A stretch of 64,000 nucleotides of DNA from Acinetobacter bouvetii (GTDB lineage: Bacteria; Pseudomonadota; Gammaproteobacteria; Pseudomonadales; Moraxellaceae), in contig NZ_CADDTS010000015.1 of assembly GCF_902753875.1 (NCBI RefSeq), positions 1 through 64,000 of the forward strand, written 5' to 3'. This document shows, piece by piece, positions 37,690 through 47,467 of the stretch. The position numbers and the translations under genes were made by a program. Within the stretch, counting starts at the first letter, position 1, and each line of letters begins with the position of its first letter. The notes under the pieces were generated by a model that saw only the letters and a program-made list of their open reading frames with translations, had not been told where the DNA came from and did not search any database.

Positions 37690-37881
37690 CTAATCCTTTT
37701 TCTTTTCCGAATCAGCATCTTGATCATCCCCATCCGGAATGACAGCACCTACGACTGCAGCCGTACCTTTGACCACACCTTTCGTAGTTTTATAAGCCAC
37801 TTTTACCGGAACTGTAACAACCTTATAAATACATCCTTGAAGGAACATTACACATGCAACCACAGTCAGTACTTTAATCAT
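37690..37881 (-). CDS. Small lipoprotein (NF038104-type)
   Basis: A 63-residue protein with a lipoprotein signal, MIKVLTVVACVMFLQGC, the Cys at position 17 in lipobox LQGC. The mature part is short, with repeated VKxxxKxTKGVVKG and an acidic-basic C-terminal tail ending in EKKKD. I recognise it as a family I have seen in Acinetobacter between era and recO. The start at 37881 is set by AAAGGA 6-7 nt upstream. A longer frame starts five codons earlier. Function unknown; presumably anchored to the outer or inner membrane by its acyl chain. Confidence 0.8.
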   Translation of the reverse strand: MIKVLTVVACVMFLQGCIYKVVTVPVKVAYKTTKGVVKGTAAVVGAVIPDGDDQDADSEKKKD

Positions 37882-37905
37882 TACAGTTCCTTTCAAAATG
37901 AAAAC

Positions 37906-38934
37906 CTAGATATCGCTATAACCCAAGCTTTTTAATGCACGCTCATCATCAGACCAGCCACCTTTGACTTTCACCCAAAGGGTCAGCATGATTTTTTGTT
38001 CGAACATTTTTTCCATATCGGTACGGGCATCCATACCGATTTTTTTCAGCTTGGAACCTTTTTCACCAATCACGATGGCTTTTTGACCAGGGCGATCGAC
38101 AAAAATAGTCGCATCAATATAAGTACAAGCCGCTTTAGGACGACCTGTTTTCGGATTAATAGTCGCTTCTTCAGTTTTGAAAGATTCAATTTGCACAGTC
38201 AAATCATAAGGCAATTCTTCACCCAATTGACGCATGATTTTTTCACGAATCACTTCTGACGCCAAGAAACGTTCAGAACGATCAGTCAGCTGCTCTAAAG
38301 AATATAAAGGCGGCTGGAAAGGCAAATAATTTTCAATGGTGTTGCGCAGGTGATCCAAGTTCGCACCGCGAAGTGCAGAAACAGGGACAATCTCAGCAAA
38401 ATTCATTAATTTTGCACGTTCTTGAATTAACGGCAAAGCGTGGTTTTTATTTTCTAGCGTATCAATTTTATTGATGACAAGAATTACGGGCATGTCAGCG
38501 TTTTTCAGCTTCTCAAGCACAAGCTCATCATTTTGTGTCCATTTGTCCGCATCAAGCACAAACAACACAAGATTGACATCACGTAAAGCAGAATGCGCTG
38601 CACGGTTCATCATTTTATTAATGGCACGCACTTCTTTCTTATGCATACCTGGAGTATCAACAAATACCGCTTGAGATTTCTCACGCGAATCAATACCAAC
38701 AATTTTATGACGAGTCGTTTGAGGCTTACGTGAAGTAATCGAAAGTTTTTGACCCAAAATATGGTTCATCAACGTTGATTTACCTACATTGGGGCGGCCA
38801 ACAATGGCCACAAATCCACTGCGGTAATCAGAAGGAATTTCAGTTCCTTGAGAACTGAAAAATTGACTAATTAAGTCATTACTGTCGCTTTGCGACTCGT
38901 GATCAGCATCGTTGTGATCGGAATGAGTAGTCAT
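37906..38934 (-). CDS. era: GTPase Era
   Basis: An essential GTPase that binds 16S rRNA near its 3' end during 30S assembly. G1 is GRPNVGKST, G3 DTPG and G4 NKID. The C-terminal KH domain contains VIGEKGSKLKKIG. At 342 residues it is about 40 longer than E. coli Era, because of an acidic, Ser/Asp/His-rich N-terminal extension of about 38 residues. Its start codon overlaps the rnc stop by one base (TAATG), so the two are translationally coupled. Confidence 0.96.
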   Translation of the reverse strand: MTTHSDHNDADHESQSDSNDLISQFFSSQGTEIPSDYRSGFVAIVGRPNVGKSTLMNHILGQKLSITSRKPQTTRHKIVGIDSREKSQAVFVDTPGMHKKEVRAINKMMNRAAHSALRDVNLVLFVLDADKWTQNDELVLEKLKNADMPVILVINKIDTLENKNHALPLIQERAKLMNFAEIVPVSALRGANLDHLRNTIENYLPFQPPLYSLEQLTDRSERFLASEVIREKIMRQLGEELPYDLTVQIESFKTEEATINPKTGRPKAACTYIDATIFVDRPGQKAIVIGEKGSKLKKIGMDARTDMEKMFEQKIMLTLWVKVKGGWSDDERALKSLGYSDI

Positions 38935-39632
38935 TAAGACTTTTGCTCCAATTGTTTTAAGATATCTGCCGCTACTGCCTGTTCAGCAAAGCGACGACTT
39001 GAACCTTCACCATACAAGACAGGCAAGCCCTCGATAATGCATTCCACCTTGAAATGCTGATTCGGAGCATCACCTTGAATATCGACTACATCATAAACAG
39101 GGAGAGGTTTTTTACGTGCCTGTAAATATTCCTGTAAGCGTGATTTGGGATCTTTGAGTTGGTCTGTAGGTTCGATATGGTCTAAATATGGCACGTACCA
39201 TTTCAGCACGATATCTTGCAAGATTTTTAAATCGTTGCAATCAACATAAATAGCACCAATAATCGCTTCCACAGTATCAGCAAGAATAGACTCTCGATGA
39301 TGTCCACCCGATTTCAACTCGCCGGTACTTAAAATCAGACACGGACCAAGTTTCAAATCGTTTGCAATTTTGCCTAATGCTTCTTGACGCACCAGGGTGG
39401 CACGCATACGCGTTAAACGCCCTTCATTTTCATGCGGGTAGGCTTGATACAAATAATGGGCAATGATCATCCCTAACAATGAATCACCCAGAAATTCCAG
39501 ACGCTCATAGTTAGTTTTGTGACTAACCGATCGGTGGGTCAGTGCCAGCTGTAATAATTCAGGCTGTTTGAACTGATAACCGATACGGTTGACTAAGCGC
39601 ATATCACTTAGTTTTGGTTGACCTTTGATCAA
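38934..39632 (-). CDS. rnc: Ribonuclease III
   Basis: A double-strand-specific endoribonuclease that processes rRNA precursors and some mRNAs. The catalytic signature ERLEFLGDSLLG and the second site ESILADTVEAIIGAIYVD are intact. A dsRNA-binding domain follows (about residues 155-230). The length of 232 residues matches the Acinetobacter protein when started at 39632, which overlaps the upstream DUF4845 gene by 29 bp. An internal ATG at 39602 would avoid the overlap but truncate the conserved start. Confidence 0.95.
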   Translation of the reverse strand: MIKGQPKLSDMRLVNRIGYQFKQPELLQLALTHRSVSHKTNYERLEFLGDSLLGMIIAHYLYQAYPHENEGRLTRMRATLVRQEALGKIANDLKLGPCLILSTGELKSGGHHRESILADTVEAIIGAIYVDCNDLKILQDIVLKWYVPYLDHIEPTDQLKDPKSRLQEYLQARKKPLPVYDVVDIQGDAPNQHFKVECIIEGLPVLYGEGSSRRFAEQAVAADILKQLEQKS

Positions 39633-39978
39633 AACTTTTCTCGAACTTTAACACTAAATCTATATTGAGTAAGAAAGGCTTTCTTATCTCATACTCTTTT
39701 TTCACTTCCAGACCGTCGACATTCACTACTTTCGCGATTTCATTAAATTTAAGATCGCGTACATTGTTCATGTCCAGACGTTGGGCCATCTGATCTGAAA
39801 ACTTTGAAGGAGCTGTATTGGCCGGGCTACTCTGCAGTAGCTCCTCAATTTGGCTATCTATTACTCGATCATCCCAATACGGTCCCCAAACCGCAATTGC
39901 AACTTTTGCCAAAAAAGCAAAACCAATAATTGCAATTAAAATTGCAATATATGATGTCCCCTGTTGATTTTTACGCAT
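39604..39978 (-). CDS. DUF4845 membrane protein
   Basis: A 124-residue protein with a single N-terminal membrane helix (YIAILIAIIGFAFLAKVAIAVWG) and a small soluble domain, presumably periplasmic. DUF4845 genes lie between lepB and rnc in many gamma- and beta-proteobacteria, as here. The N-terminal MRKNQQGTSYIAILIAI is pilin-like in appearance, but no processing site is certain. Function unknown; conservation beside lepB hints at a link with protein export. Confidence 0.85.
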   Translation of the reverse strand: MRKNQQGTSYIAILIAIIGFAFLAKVAIAVWGPYWDDRVIDSQIEELLQSSPANTAPSKFSDQMAQRLDMNNVRDLKFNEIAKVVNVDGLEVKKEYEIRKPFLLNIDLVLKFEKSFDQRSTKTK

Positions 39979-40000
39979 TTTTTATTTTTTCCAATCATGC

Positions 40001-40828
40001 TTAATCAATTATACCATTGCGATTAAACGACGGTAATTTAAATCCAGGTTCCTTATGCATCCATACATAAAATGCACGACCTGTCAGATTCTGTTCTGGT
40101 ACAAAGCCCCAAAAACGACTGTCAGCACTTTGATCACGATTATCCCCCATCGCGAAGTAATGACCCGCTGGAACTTTGACTTCCCAATATAAACCATTTT
40201 CACTTGAATATTTACCATTTTCAACATAGTTGATAAATGGTGCCTGACGCGCCACATTCACGCCTTCCAGCTCACGCATTTTAAATGTATGTTTACCCAG
40301 TGTTTCCTGATGATAAATTGAAGTAGGCGTATCAAGAATATCTTTTTCACGACTAAATTCTACCGGCACTTTAGCCACTTTTTGCCCGTTAATAATGAGT
40401 TGCCCATGATCATAAACTATATGATCTCCCGGCAAACCCACTACACGCTTGATATAACTGATGGTCGGCTGTGGAGGATAACGGAAGACGATCACATCAC
40501 CACGTTCCGGTTCCCCTACATTAATTACTTTGGTATTTACAATAGGTAAACGCACGCCATAGTTAAACTTGTTGACCAAAATAAAATCACCGGTTTCCAG
40601 AGTCGGCACCATCGAATCCGAGGGAATATTAAACGGCTCATAAAAAAATGAACGCAGTACCAGCACTACGGCAAGCACTGGCCAGAAATCGTAAGCCCAT
40701 GTGATAATGAAATTTTCATTTCCCTTGCCCAGCGTTTGTCTTTGCTTGAAAACAAACTTGTCCAGCAGCCACACCAAGAAAAAAATTAGTGTAACGGGAA
40801 CGAGAATCAAATTAAAATCAAAATCCAT
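40001..40828 (-). CDS. lepB: Signal peptidase I
   Basis: The inner-membrane protease that removes signal peptides from Sec and Tat substrates. The catalytic serine is S72 in IPSDSMVPTL and the general-base lysine is K127 in SYIKRVVGLPGD. The box GDNRDQSADSRFWG near the C-terminus is also conserved. Two N-terminal helices (about residues 5-23 and 47-62) anchor it. The length of 275 residues fits. It lies 20 bp downstream of lepA, the usual partner. Confidence 0.97.
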   Translation of the reverse strand: MDFDFNLILVPVTLIFFLVWLLDKFVFKQRQTLGKGNENFIITWAYDFWPVLAVVLVLRSFFYEPFNIPSDSMVPTLETGDFILVNKFNYGVRLPIVNTKVINVGEPERGDVIVFRYPPQPTISYIKRVVGLPGDHIVYDHGQLIINGQKVAKVPVEFSREKDILDTPTSIYHQETLGKHTFKMRELEGVNVARQAPFINYVENGKYSSENGLYWEVKVPAGHYFAMGDNRDQSADSRFWGFVPEQNLTGRAFYVWMHKEPGFKLPSFNRNGIID

Positions 40829-40848
40829 GAGCTATACAACCTCTATTA

Positions 40849-42666
40849 TTATCTTTCTACTTTCAACACAGCAAGGAACGCTTCTTGCGGGATTTCAACA
40901 CTACCCACCTGTTTCATACGTTTCTTACCTTCTTTTTGTTTAGCAAGAAGTTTCTTCTTACGTGAAACGTCACCACCATAACATTTCGCCAATACGTTTT
41001 TACGCATTGCTTTTACAGTAGAACGGGCAATAATTTGCGCACCAATTGCGGCCTGAATGGCAACATCAAACATCTGACGCGGAATCAAGTCTTTCATTTT
41101 TTCCACCAGTGCAATACCACGATGACGCGCGTCCTGACGGTGACAAATCATCGCCAAGGCATCAACCTTTTCCCCATTAATTAACACATCAACCTTAACC
41201 AGAGATGAACTCTCAAAACGGACAAAGTTATAGTCTAAAGATGCAAAGCCGCGTGAACATGATTTCAATTTATCAAAGAAATCCATCACTACTTCGGCCA
41301 TTGGAATTTCAAAGGTAATGGAAACCTGATTCGCCATAAACTTCATGTCTTTTTGCACACCACGGCGCTCGACACATAAAGTCATCACATTGCCCAAATA
41401 CTCTTGTGGTACAAGGATATGACACTCAGCAATTGGTTCACGCAAGTCTTCAACCGTTGAACCATCGGGCATTTTTGACGGACTGTCGATATAAATCGTT
41501 TCGCCATTCTTCATGACAGCTTCGTAAATTACGGTTGGCGCAGAAGAAATCAGGTCAAGATCATACTCACGTTCTAAACGCTCCTGTACGATTTCCATGT
41601 GCAGCATGCCGAGGAAACCACAGCGGAAACCAAAACCTAAAGCATCTGAGCTTTCCGGTTCAAAGAACAAAGCGGAATCATTAATTTGCAATTTATGCAA
41701 AGCTTCACGGAACGGTTCAAAATCGCTTGAATCAATCGGGAATAGACCGGCATACACCTGTGGTTTGACCTTTTTGAAACCCGGTAAAGTAGCCACTTCT
41801 GGTGTCGTTGCAAGTGTAATGGTATCACCCACTGGCGCACCAAAAATGTCTTTAATCCCGGCAATGATAAAACCGACTTCACCGGCTTCTAAAATGCCTG
41901 TTTCAGTATGTTTAGGATTGAAAATACCGACTGAAGTAATGATATGCGTTTGGCCGGTTGATTTAATCAACATCTTGTCGCCTTTACGCACACGCCCATG
42001 TTTGATACGCACCAAAGACACCACGCCCAGATAGTTATCAAACCATGAGTCAATAATCAGAGCTTGTAGCGGTGCATCACGGTCACCTGTAGGCGCAGGA
42101 ATAACATTAACCAGAGTTTCAAGCACCCCTTCAATGCCTAGGCCGGTTTTCGCTGAACAAGTTGGTGCTTCTGTTGCTTCAATGCCGATAATGTCTTCAA
42201 TTTCCTGAATCACACGCTCAGGTTCAGCTTGCGGCAAGTCAATCTTGTTAAGTACAGGTAAAACTTCAAGACCTTGTTCAATTGCGGTATAGCAGTTGGC
42301 AACAGACTGTGCTTCTACACCTTGAGCTGCATCAACAACCAATAATGCACCTTCACATGCCGCAAGCGAACGTGATACCTCATAAGAAAAGTCCACGTGT
42401 CCTGGGGTGTCAATAAAGTTTAATTGATATTCTTGACCATTCGGATGAGTATAGTACAACGTCACCGATGCCGCTTTAATGGTAATACCACGCTCACGCT
42501 CAAGTTCCATAGAATCAAGAACCTGAGCCTGCATTTCACGATCTTGCAAACCACCGCAGGTTTGAATGAAGCGATCCGCCAGAGTCGATTTACCATGATC
42601 GATATGCGCAATAATCGAAAAGTTACGAATGTTTTTAATATCAACAGATTTTTTAGCTTGCGCCAT
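40849..42666 (-). CDS. lepA: Elongation factor 4 (LepA)
   Basis: A translational GTPase that back-translocates or aids initiation on ribosomes. G1 [14 protein letters not shown]2 with [11 protein letters not shown]3 DTPGHVDF and G4 NKIDLP are present, with the LepA-specific C-terminal domain ending in [21 protein letters not shown]. The length of 605 residues fits. AAGG lies about 9 nt before the ATG. A hairpin immediately upstream at 42689-42716 may regulate it. Confidence 0.97.
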   Translation of the reverse strand: MAQAKKSVDIKNIRNFSIIAHIDHGKSTLADRFIQTCGGLQDREMQAQVLDSMELERERGITIKAASVTLYYTHPNGQEYQLNFIDTPGHVDFSYEVSRSLAACEGALLVVDAAQGVEAQSVANCYTAIEQGLEVLPVLNKIDLPQAEPERVIQEIEDIIGIEATEAPTCSAKTGLGIEGVLETLVNVIPAPTGDRDAPLQALIIDSWFDNYLGVVSLVRIKHGRVRKGDKMLIKSTGQTHIITSVGIFNPKHTETGILEAGEVGFIIAGIKDIFGAPVGDTITLATTPEVATLPGFKKVKPQVYAGLFPIDSSDFEPFREALHKLQINDSALFFEPESSDALGFGFRCGFLGMLHMEIVQERLEREYDLDLISSAPTVIYEAVMKNGETIYIDSPSKMPDGSTVEDLREPIAECHILVPQEYLGNVMTLCVERRGVQKDMKFMANQVSITFEIPMAEVVMDFFDKLKSCSRGFASLDYNFVRFESSSLVKVDVLINGEKVDALAMICHRQDARHRGIALVEKMKDLIPRQMFDVAIQAAIGAQIIARSTVKAMRKNVLAKCYGGDVSRKKKLLAKQKEGKKRMKQVGSVEIPQEAFLAVLKVER

Positions 42667-42682
42667 GGGCTACCTTGAGAAA

Positions 42683-42716
42683 AAACACGCTATGCAAGCA
42701 ATATTTAATGCATAGC
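42683..42716 (-). terminator. Hairpin and T-run just upstream of lepA
   Basis: On the minus strand GCTATGCA (42716-42709) pairs with TGCATAGC (42696-42689) around a 12-nt loop. A T-run follows, then the lepA ribosome site about 10 nt further on. It could be the terminator of the upstream thioesterase gene or an attenuator in the lepA leader. Confidence 0.65.
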
Positions 42717-42839
42717 AAAAGCTGAATTGAAATTGCGTAGGATTATAGCAGATGGATTTTTCAAAGTATTCTAAATAATGAAGCCTTTTCCGCTTTGTTC
42801 CGACATTTTCAAAATCAAAACCTAATTCATGCAATTAAG

Positions 42840-43301
42840 CTACTTTGTAGCCTGTAAATCATATTGGCTAAAATCCAAAGGGTTTAATTGTTCCGAGATC
42901 GGCTGATAAGCCTGACTAAAAGTCGGCGACATGCGTTTTGGTCGACCTGTGGCAATTTCCACACAAGCCCATTTGGTATTACCCATAAACAAAACACTTT
43001 GATCCTGTGGACGATAAAATACGTATTGACGGAACGAATAAAGCGCATTGATATCATCCAGCCAGGTGCGCAAGATAATTTTTTCACCTTCAAATGCGGC
43101 TTTACGGTATTGCACATGGTGTTCCACTGCCACCATGGCATGTTTTAGTTCCAGATATTGTTCCAGTCCCAACCCCAAGGCTTCAATATGGGCAGTCGCA
43201 ACATCCTGCATCCAGTGCATGTACACTACATTGTTGACATGCCCCAAACTATCAATGTCTTTTGCTTGAACGGTGATTTCCAAATCAAAAACTGTACTCA
43301 T
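42840..43301 (-). CDS. Acyl-CoA thioesterase, 4HBT hotdog family
   Basis: A 153-residue hotdog-fold protein. The motif KDIDSLGHVNNVVYMHWMQDVATAH near the N-terminus is the 4-hydroxybenzoyl-CoA thioesterase signature, with the catalytic Asp in the IDSLGHVNN stretch. It likely hydrolyses an acyl-CoA. YbgC and FadM are the nearest known relatives, but the substrate is not readable. It lies between degP and lepA on the same strand, where most genomes have no insertion. Confidence 0.85.
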   Translation of the reverse strand: MSTVFDLEITVQAKDIDSLGHVNNVVYMHWMQDVATAHIEALGLGLEQYLELKHAMVAVEHHVQYRKAAFEGEKIILRTWLDDINALYSFRQYVFYRPQDQSVLFMGNTKWACVEIATGRPKRMSPTFSQAYQPISEQLNPLDFSQYDLQATK

Positions 43302-43390
43302 CTCTTTTATTCGTCCTTTGTGTTTTCAAAAATTGCGTTCAAGGACAAACAGTCTACGTAATTTTAACTGGCAGTAACATTGCAAAATAT

Positions 43391-43422
43391 AAAAAACCAC
43401 TCATTTGCAGAGTGGTTTTTTT
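43391..43422. terminator. Terminator downstream of degP
   Basis: AACCACTC (43395-43402) and GAGTGGTT (43410-43417) form a perfect 8-bp stem with A and T runs outside. Facing the minus strand it ends degP transcription. Confidence 0.88.
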
Positions 43423-43440
43423 GATAACTGGTATGGAATA

Positions 43441-44823
43441 TTATTCAATCCGCATACCTAAAATAGCACGTTGATCCTGACGAATAATGGAAACACGTGC
43501 AATAGATCCTTGCTTTAACTCAGAGACCGATTTAATAAAATCATTACTATTCAAAATGGTTTTATTATTGATTTGAGTGATGATATCTCCTACCGCCATA
43601 CGTGATTGCGCAGCAATACCCCCTCGTTTCACTTCCTGAATTAAAATTCCACCTTTAATACCCAGTTGCGACTGCTCATTCGCAGTTAAATTGCGAATCG
43701 TAACCCCTAAAACCGGGCCTTTTTGCTGCGCTGTTTGTTCTACTTTAGCCGGAGTGTCATCTGGTGCAGTCGTTAATGTTGCTGAAATATTACGAGTTTT
43801 ATCATCCCGTAAAACTTGCAACTGAATATTTTGATTTGGTGAAGTACGGTTTAAATAATTAAGCAGATCTGAAGTTCGTGAAATAGCCGAGCCATTATAT
43901 TTTAAGATCACATCACCAGCCTTGAATCCGGCTTTGTCTGCAGGAGAATGCGGAGCCACCTGTGTCACCAGCGAACCTTCCGGTTTGGACAGATTATAAG
44001 ATTCTGCCAGATTACGGTCGATGTCTTGTAGCATTACACCTAAATAAGAACGGGTTACTTTACCATTCTTTTTCAGCTGGTCGGCCACATCCATGGCCAC
44101 ATCAATCGGAATGGAAAATGACAGCCCCATATAGCCACCAGTACCACTAAAAATTCGCGAGTTCACCCCGACCACTTCACCATTCTGGTTAAATAGCGGG
44201 CCACCAGAGTTTCCCGGATTTAGAGCCACATCAGTCTGGATAAAAGGTACTGATGTCTCACCCATCATGTTACGCATTTTTGCACTGACAATACCTGCAG
44301 AGGCCGAATAGTCGAAGCCAAATGGAGAACCAATGGCAAGTACTGGCTCACCTACTCTGAGGCGGTCAACATTTCCAGTTTTTAATTCAGGGAAGTTTGA
44401 ACCATTGACTTTAAGCAGTGCCACATCAGTACGCGCATCACTACCCACCACTGTTGCATCAATTTCACGGCGGTCATTCAGCATAATAGTGACTTTGGAT
44501 GCATCCTCCACCACGTGATGATTGGTCAGCAGATAACCATCCTTGCTGATAAAAAATGCACTACCATAAGCGGTTTTATCTTGTTGAGCCTGTTGCTGTG
44601 GAACAATAACCTGATTGCCAAAAAATCGTTTTAAAATTTCCGGGATCTGTTGCTGAATTAACTCTTCCTGATTCATTTTCTTGACAACATTTACACTCAC
44701 AACTGCCGGACTGACCTGTTCCACCAAATTAGAAAAATCTACTGAAGACGCTGCTTGTGTTTGTACTGCCGCCATTGTAAATACAGCAGCATAGATTCCT
44801 TTTTGTACATGGCGATTTTTCAT
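43441..44823 (-). CDS. Periplasmic serine protease DegP/MucD (Do family)
   Basis: A Do-family protease and chaperone of the periplasm, about 460 residues. An N-terminal signal region ends near VQTQA. The catalytic triad is H103 (TNHHV), D133 (ARTDVALLK) and S206 (GNSGGPLF). Two PDZ domains follow (about 240-330 and 365-455), with SRTSDLLNYLNR in PDZ1 and ILIQEVKRGGIAAQSRMAVGD in PDZ2. In Pseudomonas the equivalent mucD precedes lepA, and the same order is kept here with one thioesterase gene and a terminator between them. I start at ATG 44823 rather than the in-frame ATG at 44841. Confidence 0.93.
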   Translation of the reverse strand: MKNRHVQKGIYAAVFTMAAVQTQAASSVDFSNLVEQVSPAVVSVNVVKKMNQEELIQQQIPEILKRFFGNQVIVPQQQAQQDKTAYGSAFFISKDGYLLTNHHVVEDASKVTIMLNDRREIDATVVGSDARTDVALLKVNGSNFPELKTGNVDRLRVGEPVLAIGSPFGFDYSASAGIVSAKMRNMMGETSVPFIQTDVALNPGNSGGPLFNQNGEVVGVNSRIFSGTGGYMGLSFSIPIDVAMDVADQLKKNGKVTRSYLGVMLQDIDRNLAESYNLSKPEGSLVTQVAPHSPADKAGFKAGDVILKYNGSAISRTSDLLNYLNRTSPNQNIQLQVLRDDKTRNISATLTTAPDDTPAKVEQTAQQKGPVLGVTIRNLTANEQSQLGIKGGILIQEVKRGGIAAQSRMAVGDIITQINNKTILNSNDFIKSVSELKQGSIARVSIIRQDQRAILGMRIE

Positions 44824-45050
44824 ATAAAGCCTACACTCCATCTCGTTATTTATATGCGTAGATAGTATTTAACATAAACCTTGTCTATCTTACGTAATAA
44901 TATGTTTGATTATATTTGTATAAACAACAGCTTAAAGATTTCTTAAAAGTTTGTTGGTTTATTACTTTTTCTCATCATACATTAGCATATTAGCTCTTGT
45001 TTTTTGATCAAAAAAACGGTGTCATTACCGGACTTTTTTCAAATTAGCTG

Positions 45051-46688
45051 ATGGACATGTCTAATTTAAGCACAACGCATCATTTTGACGTCATCATTGT
45101 GGGAAGTGGTGGTGCGGGTCTAAGTCTGGCTTTATCGTTACCAGATCATTTCAATATTGCAGTTCTAGCAAAATCTACGCTAACCGATGCCAGTACCTTT
45201 TACGCGCAAGGCGGTGTGGCTGCAGTGCTGGATGAAACGGATTCCATTGAACAGCATATTGATGACACTATGATTGCAGGCGCGCATTTATGTGAGCTGG
45301 ATGCCGTAAAACAAACAGTGGAAGGTGGAAAACCTTCCGTAGATTTCCTGCTCAAGCATGGTGTGCAGTTTACTTTAGATGAACAGGAACAGTTGCATTT
45401 AACCCGTGAAGGGGGGCATTCACAGCGTCGTATTATTCATGCTGCAGATGCAACTGGCCGTGCCATCTCGACCACCTTGGTTGAACGTGCCAAAGAAAAA
45501 CATAACATCACGATTTTTGAAAATTATATTGCGATTGATTTAATTACTTCGCAAAAATTAGGGCTGAAAGACCAAAGCAATCGCGCCCTCGGTTTATATG
45601 CGCTGGATGAAAAAACCGAACAGGTACATACCTTTTTAGCGCCTTCTACCGCATTGGCCTGTGGTGGCGCCATGAAAGCCTATCTGTATACCTCCAATCC
45701 GGATATTGCCACGGGTGATGGTATTGCCATGGCCTATCGTGCCGGCTGCCGCGTGGCCAATATGGAATTTAACCAGTTCCATCCGACCTGTCTGTATCAT
45801 CCTCAAGCCCGTTCCTTTTTAATTACCGAAGCCATGCGTGGTGAAGGGGCTTATTTACGCTTACCGGATGGTGAACGTTTCATGCTACGTTTTGACGAAC
45901 GCGCTGAACTGGCACCGCGGGATATTGTGGCACGTGCCATTGATTATGAAATCAAGCGTTTGGGGATTCGTCATGTCTGGCTGGACATCACCCATAAACC
46001 GGCTGAATTTGTCAAAGAACACTTCCCGACCCTGTATGCACGTTTACTGGAACTCGGCATCGATATTACTCAGGAAATGATTCCCGTCGTTCCTGCAGCT
46101 CACTATACCTGTGGCGGTGTGGTGGTGGATGAACATAGCCAGACCGATATTGAAGGGCTATATGCGATTGGTGAAACCTCATATACCGGTTTACATGGCG
46201 CGAACCGAATGGCCAGTAACTCACTTTTAGAATGTTTCGTGTATGGCATGAGTGCCGCCAAACATATCGAAAGTCAGTTTAATGGTGATTACACTTCCCC
46301 TGATGTACCCGCTTGGGATGATTCACAGGTGATGAATCCAGATGAAGATGTGGTGATTCTACAAAACTGGGATGAACTGCGTCAGACCATGTGGAACTAT
46401 GTCGGTATTGTACGCACCACCAAACGTCTGGAACGCGCCTTGCACCGGATTGAAATGCTGAAACGGGAAATTACCGAGTATTATCAAGATTATCAGGTCA
46501 GTAAAAACCTGATTGAACTGCGTAATCTGGTTCTCGTCTCTGAAATGATTGTGCGCTGTGCAATGGAACGCAAGGAATCACGCGGTTTGCATTACACGCT
46601 GGATTATCCGGAACTTGGGCCTGAACTGCGTAAAACGGTACTGACTCCACCAAACTTTCAGGTGGAGACCCCGTTGGTGAATGCTTAA
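45051..46688 (+). CDS. nadB: L-aspartate oxidase
   Basis: A flavoprotein of 545 residues that oxidises aspartate to iminoaspartate in de novo NAD synthesis. The FAD motif [16 protein letters not shown] is near the start. The active-site stretch [17 protein letters not shown] and the later [23 protein letters not shown] are family signatures shared with succinate dehydrogenase flavoproteins. NadA should partner it, but nadA is not in the window. Monocistronic with its own terminator. Confidence 0.96.
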   Translation: MDMSNLSTTHHFDVIIVGSGGAGLSLALSLPDHFNIAVLAKSTLTDASTFYAQGGVAAVLDETDSIEQHIDDTMIAGAHLCELDAVKQTVEGGKPSVDFLLKHGVQFTLDEQEQLHLTREGGHSQRRIIHAADATGRAISTTLVERAKEKHNITIFENYIAIDLITSQKLGLKDQSNRALGLYALDEKTEQVHTFLAPSTALACGGAMKAYLYTSNPDIATGDGIAMAYRAGCRVANMEFNQFHPTCLYHPQARSFLITEAMRGEGAYLRLPDGERFMLRFDERAELAPRDIVARAIDYEIKRLGIRHVWLDITHKPAEFVKEHFPTLYARLLELGIDITQEMIPVVPAAHYTCGGVVVDEHSQTDIEGLYAIGETSYTGLHGANRMASNSLLECFVYGMSAAKHIESQFNGDYTSPDVPAWDDSQVMNPDEDVVILQNWDELRQTMWNYVGIVRTTKRLERALHRIEMLKREITEYYQDYQVSKNLIELRNLVLVSEMIVRCAMERKESRGLHYTLDYPELGPELRKTVLTPPNFQVETPLVNA

Positions 46689-46698
46689 ACCTGCTTTT

Positions 46699-46730
46699 GG
46701 AGATATTATTTTCGAATGATATCTCCTTTT
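46699..46730 (+). terminator. Terminator of nadB
   Basis: GGAGATAT (46699-46706) and ATATCTCC (46719-46726) are perfect complements with a 12-nt loop, followed by TTTT. Confidence 0.85.
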
Positions 46731-46761
46731 CATTTTTAGATTTTTAAGTCGTGATTTTAAT

Positions 46762-46950
46762 TTATATCTGACATTGTTTTTTCTGCTCATCCCAGCCACG
46801 GCCACTGTCCAGACAGGCATCCATGGTTGCTGCATGATCAAAGAAAATATCAATCAAGATTTCAGCAAGCCATAAAAATACTATAAAACCCAGCAATCCA
46901 ATGAAAAACCACATTAAAATTTTGAGTAACTTCATTACTATTAACTTCAT
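46762..46950 (-). CDS. Small membrane protein, function unknown
   Basis: A 62-residue protein with one strong hydrophobic helix (about residues 8-33, LLKILMWFFIGLLGFIVFLWLAEIL). A short C-terminal domain follows with two cysteines in ATMDACLDSGRGWDEQKKQC. Its spacing of two Cys in a small tail suggests a disulfide in the periplasm. It lies between nadB and the PaaI-type thioesterase, and 26 bp after the latter's expected regulatory region. I do not recognise a family. Confidence 0.65.
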   Translation of the reverse strand: MKLIVMKLLKILMWFFIGLLGFIVFLWLAEILIDIFFDHAATMDACLDSGRGWDEQKKQCQI

Positions 46951-46976
46951 CTACGGTTTTTCCAGTATGGATTATT

Positions 46977-47393
46977 TTATTTTTGCAACGGAATTGAGTA
47001 AGTCCCTACCGCATGTGCAATGGGTTCATCCAGATCAATAGAATATAGCCAGACATCACCTACAATCAGTGTCTTGCCCACTTTCATTAATTGGCAAACT
47101 GCACGAATATCCTGTGCTGCTGTCGGTTTTCTTAAAAAATTGATGGATAAATTGGTGGTGACTGCCAACGCGACAATGCCGATCTCACCGAGTATCGCAA
47201 TATAAAGCGCATAATCGGCAGCGGTCATCATGGTCGGTCCAGATACCGTTCCGCCCGGTCTTAAATCCGCTGTTCCCACATGATAAATAATCGATGCGCC
47301 TTTTTCAGTGACTGTTTCTATTTCGCATTTTTCCAGGCTTTGCGGAAATTCACGTTGCAAAAACTCAATAATTTCGGCTTTATTACTTTTCAT
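46977..47393 (-). CDS. PaaI-family hotdog thioesterase
   Basis: A 138-residue hotdog-fold protein. The motif DLRPGGTVSGPTMMTAADYALYIAI matches the PaaI/YbdB thioesterase pattern: a Gly-rich loop followed by the catalytic Asp in the helix. Later, TTNLSINFLRKP is the matching beta-strand. It likely cleaves a small aromatic or acyl-CoA thioester. The substrate is unknown. It is transcribed separately from tmk, given the hairpin between them. Confidence 0.85.
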   Translation of the reverse strand: MKSNKAEIIEFLQREFPQSLEKCEIETVTEKGASIIYHVGTADLRPGGTVSGPTMMTAADYALYIAILGEIGIVALAVTTNLSINFLRKPTAAQDIRAVCQLMKVGKTLIVGDVWLYSIDLDEPIAHAVGTYSIPLQK

Positions 47394-47400
47394 TGTTTAT

Positions 47401-47440
47401 AAAAAAATCTTCCATAATGTTAGCCACTATAGAAGATTTT
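47401..47440. terminator. Hairpin between tmk and the PaaI-type gene
   Basis: AAATCTTC (47405-47412) pairs with GAAGATTT (47432-47439), with inner ATA/TAT and TG/CA pairs. A residues precede and T residues follow. On the minus strand it stops tmk transcription before the PaaI-type gene. Confidence 0.75.
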
Positions 47441-47467
47441 TCATTTAAACCCAATCGCTGAGAATGA

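Noticed and set aside
46811..46830. A possible third copy of the repeat, GGCATCCATGG
   Set aside because: The match to P1 (GGCATCCATGCC) is only about 10 bases within a coding sequence, without the flanking stems; chance.
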